Assembly (NCBI GenBank): GCA_964353355.1
Contig: CAYGVT010000151.1
Coordinates: 1 to 7,103, forward strand
Reading direction: 5' to 3'
Origin: CAYGVT01 sp964353355
GTDB lineage: Archaea > Thermoplasmatota > DTKX01 > GCA-020343715
Length of the DNA stretch: 7,103 bases
In this document: positions 4,847 through 7,103 of the stretch, in pieces
Layout of the letters: each line of letters begins with the position of its first letter
How positions within the stretch are numbered: position 1 is the first letter of the stretch
Made by a program: the position numbers and the translations under genes
The notes under the pieces: generated by a model
Seen by the model: the letters and a program-made list of their open reading frames with translations, nothing else
The model's database searches: none
Told to the model about the DNA's origin: nothing

Positions 4847-5608
4847 TCATCCCGAGGGCGGGCTGACCAGCCCGAGCAGACGCTCGACCATCGCCGAGGC
4901 CCGCTCCTGCGGGATGCGATATCGCCCGGCCCCGAGGGGATCGCTCCCCGCCCTCGCGAGCACGCCCCGCAGGAATGGGTACTCCTCGAGCTGCCTTCCC
5001 AGGAACGGCACGTTCAGCCCCGTGCCGCCCCTGTCCGGGTCGACGAGGGCCAGGATGTCACCGAGGTCCTTGACGACCTTGCCGGTCTCCCACGCACTAT
5101 CCACGCTCCTGCCATGGTCAAGCCGCCATTGCCGGTCCCAGGCCGCCTTCAGCTTCATCACGAGAAGCATCGCCCTTGCTGGCACATGGACGGGCATATC
5201 TCCCAGGCCCATCTCGACGGATTCGGTCCTCAGCTGCCGCATCGGCAGCGTGGCTCCGGTCCCCTCGAATGGGTACTGCAGCTCGAAGCTCGCGATATCG
5301 ATCTTGACTGGCCCGAAGGGCGTCGTCCTCTGCACCCTCTGTCCGGCCATGTGCTCTGGGCCAGCCTTGCTGTAGCCCCTCTCGGACCTCAGGTGCATCA
5401 TCAACGTCCCCTTGACCCTGGCGTTCATCACCAAGTCGATGTCGATGGAGCCGTGCCATGCGTTGTGGACGTGGACGGCCCAGCCCCCGATGAGCACGAT
5501 GCGCGGGCCCCCGGTCCCCGGCCCTCTCTCGGAGGCCCAACGGAGGATGTACCTGAGCTCCTCGTAGGACAGATCGATGAGGGGATCATAGCCCGGCAGT
5601 CCTGACAT
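4847..5608 (-). CDS. AbiEii-like nucleotidyltransferase, probable toxin of a type IV TA pair
   Basis: A 253-residue protein with the signatures of the AbiEii/DUF1814-type nucleotidyltransferase superfamily. The motif LIGGWAVHVHNAWHGSIDID gives the Gly-Gly (41-42) and the two metal-binding aspartates (D56, D58). A third carboxylate is D104 in VKIDIAS. The helical motif follows as KLKAAWDR (152-159) and VVKDLGDILAL (178-188). All catalytic positions look intact. Known AbiEii toxins are bacteriostatic nucleotidyltransferases that are neutralised without direct complex formation, though the exact target here is unknown. The start (ATG 5608) lies 23 bases inside the preceding AbiEi-like gene and has GGAG four bases upstream, so translation is probably coupled. 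The gene ends in TGA overlapping an ATG (4850) of the Ig-like chimera. The alternative is a stand-alone nucleotidyltransferase of another role, but the partner gene makes a TA pair more likely. Confidence 0.8.
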   Translation of the reverse strand: MSGLPGYDPLIDLSYEELRYILRWASERGPGTGGPRIVLIGGWAVHVHNAWHGSIDIDLVMNARVKGTLMMHLRSERGYSKAGPEHMAGQRVQRTTPFGPVKIDIASFELQYPFEGTGATLPMRQLRTESVEMGLGDMPVHVPARAMLLVMKLKAAWDRQWRLDHGRSVDSAWETGKVVKDLGDILALVDPDRGGTGLNVPFLGRQLEEYPFLRGVLARAGSDPLGAGRYRIPQERASAMVERLLGLVSPPSG

Positions 5609-6611
5609 GGTACTCCATCATCTCCTTCGTCACGTCCCAGACCGCATAGCCCATGCCCGCGAGGTCCAGAAGGACCTGGGTCGGGTCCGCGACCGTGAGG
5701 CCATCGATCTGCCTGGAATCGGAGAATATCGAGCGGTCTGGGGCGTAGACGGAGAGGACGACCCGTCCATCCGGGTCCGCAAGCTCGTGGAGCCTCTCCC
5801 CCAGCCCCTCCTGCACGTAGAGATAAAGGGTGTCGTACCTGAAGGTCGAATGGGTGTACATCGAGGCCGCCGTCAACGCCGTGAAGGCGTGCTGGACCTC
5901 CCATGCCATGAGCGCGTCCCCGACCTCCCTCGCTACCGCCAGTGCGTCATCTCCCGAGACTTTCAGATCGACCGTGTGCAGCTCCTCGAACGGGCGCTCC
6001 CAGACCACGGCGGCAAGAACCTTCTGAGGGTCCTTGACCCGGACCCTGTTGCCCGCCCTGTCGGCAACGCCGAGCTCGATGAGATGGCCTACGGTGGCGT
6101 GGGCCCATCCGTACGAGACCCCCGTCGCCTTCGAGAGGCGTCTGATGGACGTCGGTTGTGTCGCCATCAGCTCGCACGCAACCCGCCATGCGGCATCCGA
6201 GGTCATCTTCTTTGACCTGACCGTCCGGTACTGCTCCGGCACGGTCTTGATCGGGAAATCCCAATCGACCTGGACGAGATGGACGCCGGACTGCTCTGCG
6301 AGCTCGCGCACCTTCCTTGGGATGACCTTGGCGAGGATGATGAACTCATAGCGCGCGTCGTCCTGCTTGCCTCTCGCGAGGATGAGCTTCATCAGGCTCG
6401 CGGAGGCGATGTCGCCCACCGCGACGCGTCTCACGATCCTGGTGGCGTACTGCGTCCCCCCGGACACGACGACGAGGTCCGCGGGAAAGACCATGTGCAT
6501 CTCCGGGCTCTTCACGTACCTCTCGAACTTCGCGGGACCGATGTCCGGGAAGATCTTCCTGAGAGCCTCGTAGACCTCCACATCAAGGTCCTTCGGGTCT
6601 GGGCCTGGCAT
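5586..6611 (-). CDS. AbiEi-like protein, probable antitoxin and autorepressor
   Basis: A 341-residue protein with three parts. Residues 1-125 resemble the nuclease-like domain of longer AbiEi-type antitoxins: PADLVVV, a strand, then EFIILAKVIPRKVRELAEQSGVHLVQVDW. The usual E-x-K catalytic pair is not evident (RIVRR instead), so cleavage activity is doubtful. Residues 137-195 form a winged helix (SIRRLSKATGVSYGWAHATV then LIELGVADRAGNRVRV). Residues 205-335 are the family's conserved C-terminal domain, including HAFTALTAASMY, VVLSVYAPD and VADPTQVLLDL. Family knowledge says such proteins repress their own promoter and counter the nucleotidyltransferase encoded next. Here that partner overlaps its 3' end by 23 bases. 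A TATA box centred 28 bases upstream and no ribosome-binding site predict a leaderless mRNA. Paired palindromes lie just upstream of the TATA box. Confidence 0.75.
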   Translation of the reverse strand: MPGPDPKDLDVEVYEALRKIFPDIGPAKFERYVKSPEMHMVFPADLVVVSGGTQYATRIVRRVAVGDIASASLMKLILARGKQDDARYEFIILAKVIPRKVRELAEQSGVHLVQVDWDFPIKTVPEQYRTVRSKKMTSDAAWRVACELMATQPTSIRRLSKATGVSYGWAHATVGHLIELGVADRAGNRVRVKDPQKVLAAVVWERPFEELHTVDLKVSGDDALAVAREVGDALMAWEVQHAFTALTAASMYTHSTFRYDTLYLYVQEGLGERLHELADPDGRVVLSVYAPDRSIFSDSRQIDGLTVADPTQVLLDLAGMGYAVWDVTKEMMEYHVRTAGL

Positions 6612-6640
6612 ACTATATCGGTATATATGGCATACTATAT
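6607..6640. repeat. Direct repeat GGCATACTATAT at the AbiE-like promoter
   Basis: The 12-mer GGCATACTATAT occurs at 6607-6618 and 6629-6640, 22 bases apart (about two helical turns). The first copy overlaps the start codon and the second overlaps the TATA box of the AbiEi-like gene. It may be a duplicated binding site or a promoter duplication. Confidence 0.4.
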
Positions 6641-6645
6641 AAAGG
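6634..6645 (-). promoter_or_regulatory. TATA box of the AbiE-like operon
   Basis: On the minus strand the sequence reads CCTTTATATAGT, an excellent archaeal TATA box centred 28 bases from the ATG at 6611. The predicted start site coincides with the start codon, so the mRNA should be leaderless. Confidence 0.7.
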
Positions 6646-6699
6646 TATCAGTGATACGTATCTGGAAATGATTAATGCTTATATAGATATCAGTGATAT
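6645..6699. promoter_or_regulatory. Twin palindromic operators TATCAGTGATA
   Basis: Two odd-length palindromes share the 11-mer TATCAGTGATA, at 6646-6656 and 6688-6698. Their arms extend to GTATCA/TGATAC (6645-6657) and ATATCA/TGATAT (6687-6699). Their spacing is exactly 42 bases, four helical turns, so both face the same side of the helix. A further perfect 10-base palindrome, GATACGTATC (6653-6662), overlaps the first site. The sites lie directly upstream of the AbiE-like TATA box, where a winged-helix autorepressor would be expected to bind. Confidence 0.6.
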
Positions 6700-6929
6700 A
6701 GAGCATGCATGGCCAGATAGACTGTTCTTGCTGATGAGGGCAACACGGAGCAAATCGAGACCATCCCGATCAAGATTACCATGTTTTGGGGAGGGTGATC
6801 GAGCACCCAACTCCCACGGACCAATGGATGCCTGACCACCTTCATCCCTAGTGGCCATGACATACAGCCGATACTGGGGAACGGCCGATGTCGTTTTCAA
6901 CCTTGAGTACCATCCAATTGTTCACTGCC

Positions 6930-7103
6930 ATGAGATGCTTCGCCTGCTCCCGCCCGACCCCTCCCCGGCAGCGCTACTGCTCCCGCTGCCGCTTCTACGT
7001 CGTGGGCCGCAAGGAGCAGCTCAAGCGCCGCGCGGCCATGCGCGAGGCCTACGACCCGGCCCTCGACGCGTTCCGCGACCACTGGTCCGACGTCATCCTG
7101 GAC
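6930..7103 (+). CDS. Zinc-motif protein, partial (cut by the window end)
   Basis: Only the first 58 residues are present. They begin MRCFACSRPTPPRQRYCSRC, a four-cysteine zinc motif (C3, C6, C17, C20). A basic helix follows (GRKEQLKRRAAMREAYDP), then DAFRDHWSDVILD. Codon use is strongly GC-biased at third positions, unlike the AT-richer DNA just upstream, so coding clearly starts near here. An in-frame ATG at 6888 would add 14 residues of poor coding character, so 6930 is preferred. The layout recalls small archaeal proteins in which a zinc ribbon precedes an HNH-nuclease-like core. That core would lie beyond the window, so the link is only a guess. The gene is transcribed away from the AbiE-like operon. 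Confidence 0.65.
   Translation, partial: MRCFACSRPTPPRQRYCSRCRFYVVGRKEQLKRRAAMREAYDPALDAFRDHWSDVILD

Larger units (their letters stand above)
6612..6929. other. AT-richer intergenic region without a convincing gene
   Basis: This 318-base stretch is much richer in A and T than the rest of the window. Its left end holds the promoter, direct repeat and operators of the AbiE-like operon. A second TATA-like patch (GCTTATATAGA, 6678-6688) could drive plus-strand transcription, but the ATGs after it (6705, 6709) open only tiny frames. From 6721 a start-less plus-strand frame encodes LADEGNTEQIETIPIKITMF before a stop, which could be a scrap of a lost gene. A minus-strand frame of 73 codons (6679-6900) begins only with TTG and matches nothing I know. 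No tRNA or clear RNA fold was seen. Confidence 0.5.

Noticed and set aside
4503..5605. Plus-strand frames opposite the toxin-like gene
   Set aside because: No motif or coding pattern; the opposite strand has clear nucleotidyltransferase motifs.
6679..6900. 73-codon minus-strand frame
   Set aside because: It starts only with TTG, spans the palindromic operators and has no recognisable pattern, so it is not called as a gene.

Overview
The window looks like GC-rich archaeal chromosome. The evidence is indirect. TATA-like boxes sit about 27 bases upstream of several start codons, which predicts leaderless mRNAs. AGG (Arg) and ATA (Ile) codons are common despite the high GC. The AbrB-type regulator is very short and of archaeal style. 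A methanogen-related Thermoplasmatota lineage is my best guess, but no marker gene here settles it. The content is accessory: small regulators, zinc-finger proteins, a probable toxin-antitoxin pair and gene wreckage. There are no housekeeping genes.

Left third (13-2104, minus strand): a two-gene operon. Its first gene encodes a pRiA4b ORF-3-like domain between zinc-binding motifs. Its second encodes a protein with helical repeats, a small Cys cluster and three C-terminal SAP-like motifs. Both look like nucleic-acid-binding proteins. A divergent promoter region (2092-2276) separates them from a plus-strand gene (2277) of unknown function. That gene's C-terminal coding appears broken: a clearly protein-like tail (about 2775-2906) follows an in-frame stop with no start of its own. 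A complete DUF6155-family gene (3047-3646) follows.

Middle (3643-4850): a composite scar. Two pieces of minus-strand, tandem Ig-like (surface adhesin type) coding sequence, at 3643-3857 and about 4500-4805, flank about 650 bases. Those bases hold an intact 51-residue AbrB-like gene, a doubtful 41-codon ORF, a strong inverted repeat and a truncated AlbA_2 (Schlafen-like) domain on the plus strand. The layout suggests that foreign modules broke an Ig-domain gene, whose last domain also carries a one-base deletion.

Right third (4847-6611, minus strand): a two-gene operon that overlaps by 23 bases. It encodes an AbiEi-like protein (nuclease-like N-terminus, winged helix, conserved C-terminal domain) followed by an AbiEii-like nucleotidyltransferase. 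This matches the antitoxin-then-toxin order of type IV AbiE systems. Its promoter lies in an unusually AT-rich stretch and carries two 11-base palindromes, TATCAGTGATA, exactly 42 bases apart. This suggests autoregulation by the winged-helix protein. The window ends inside a plus-strand gene (6930 onward) that begins with a four-cysteine zinc motif.
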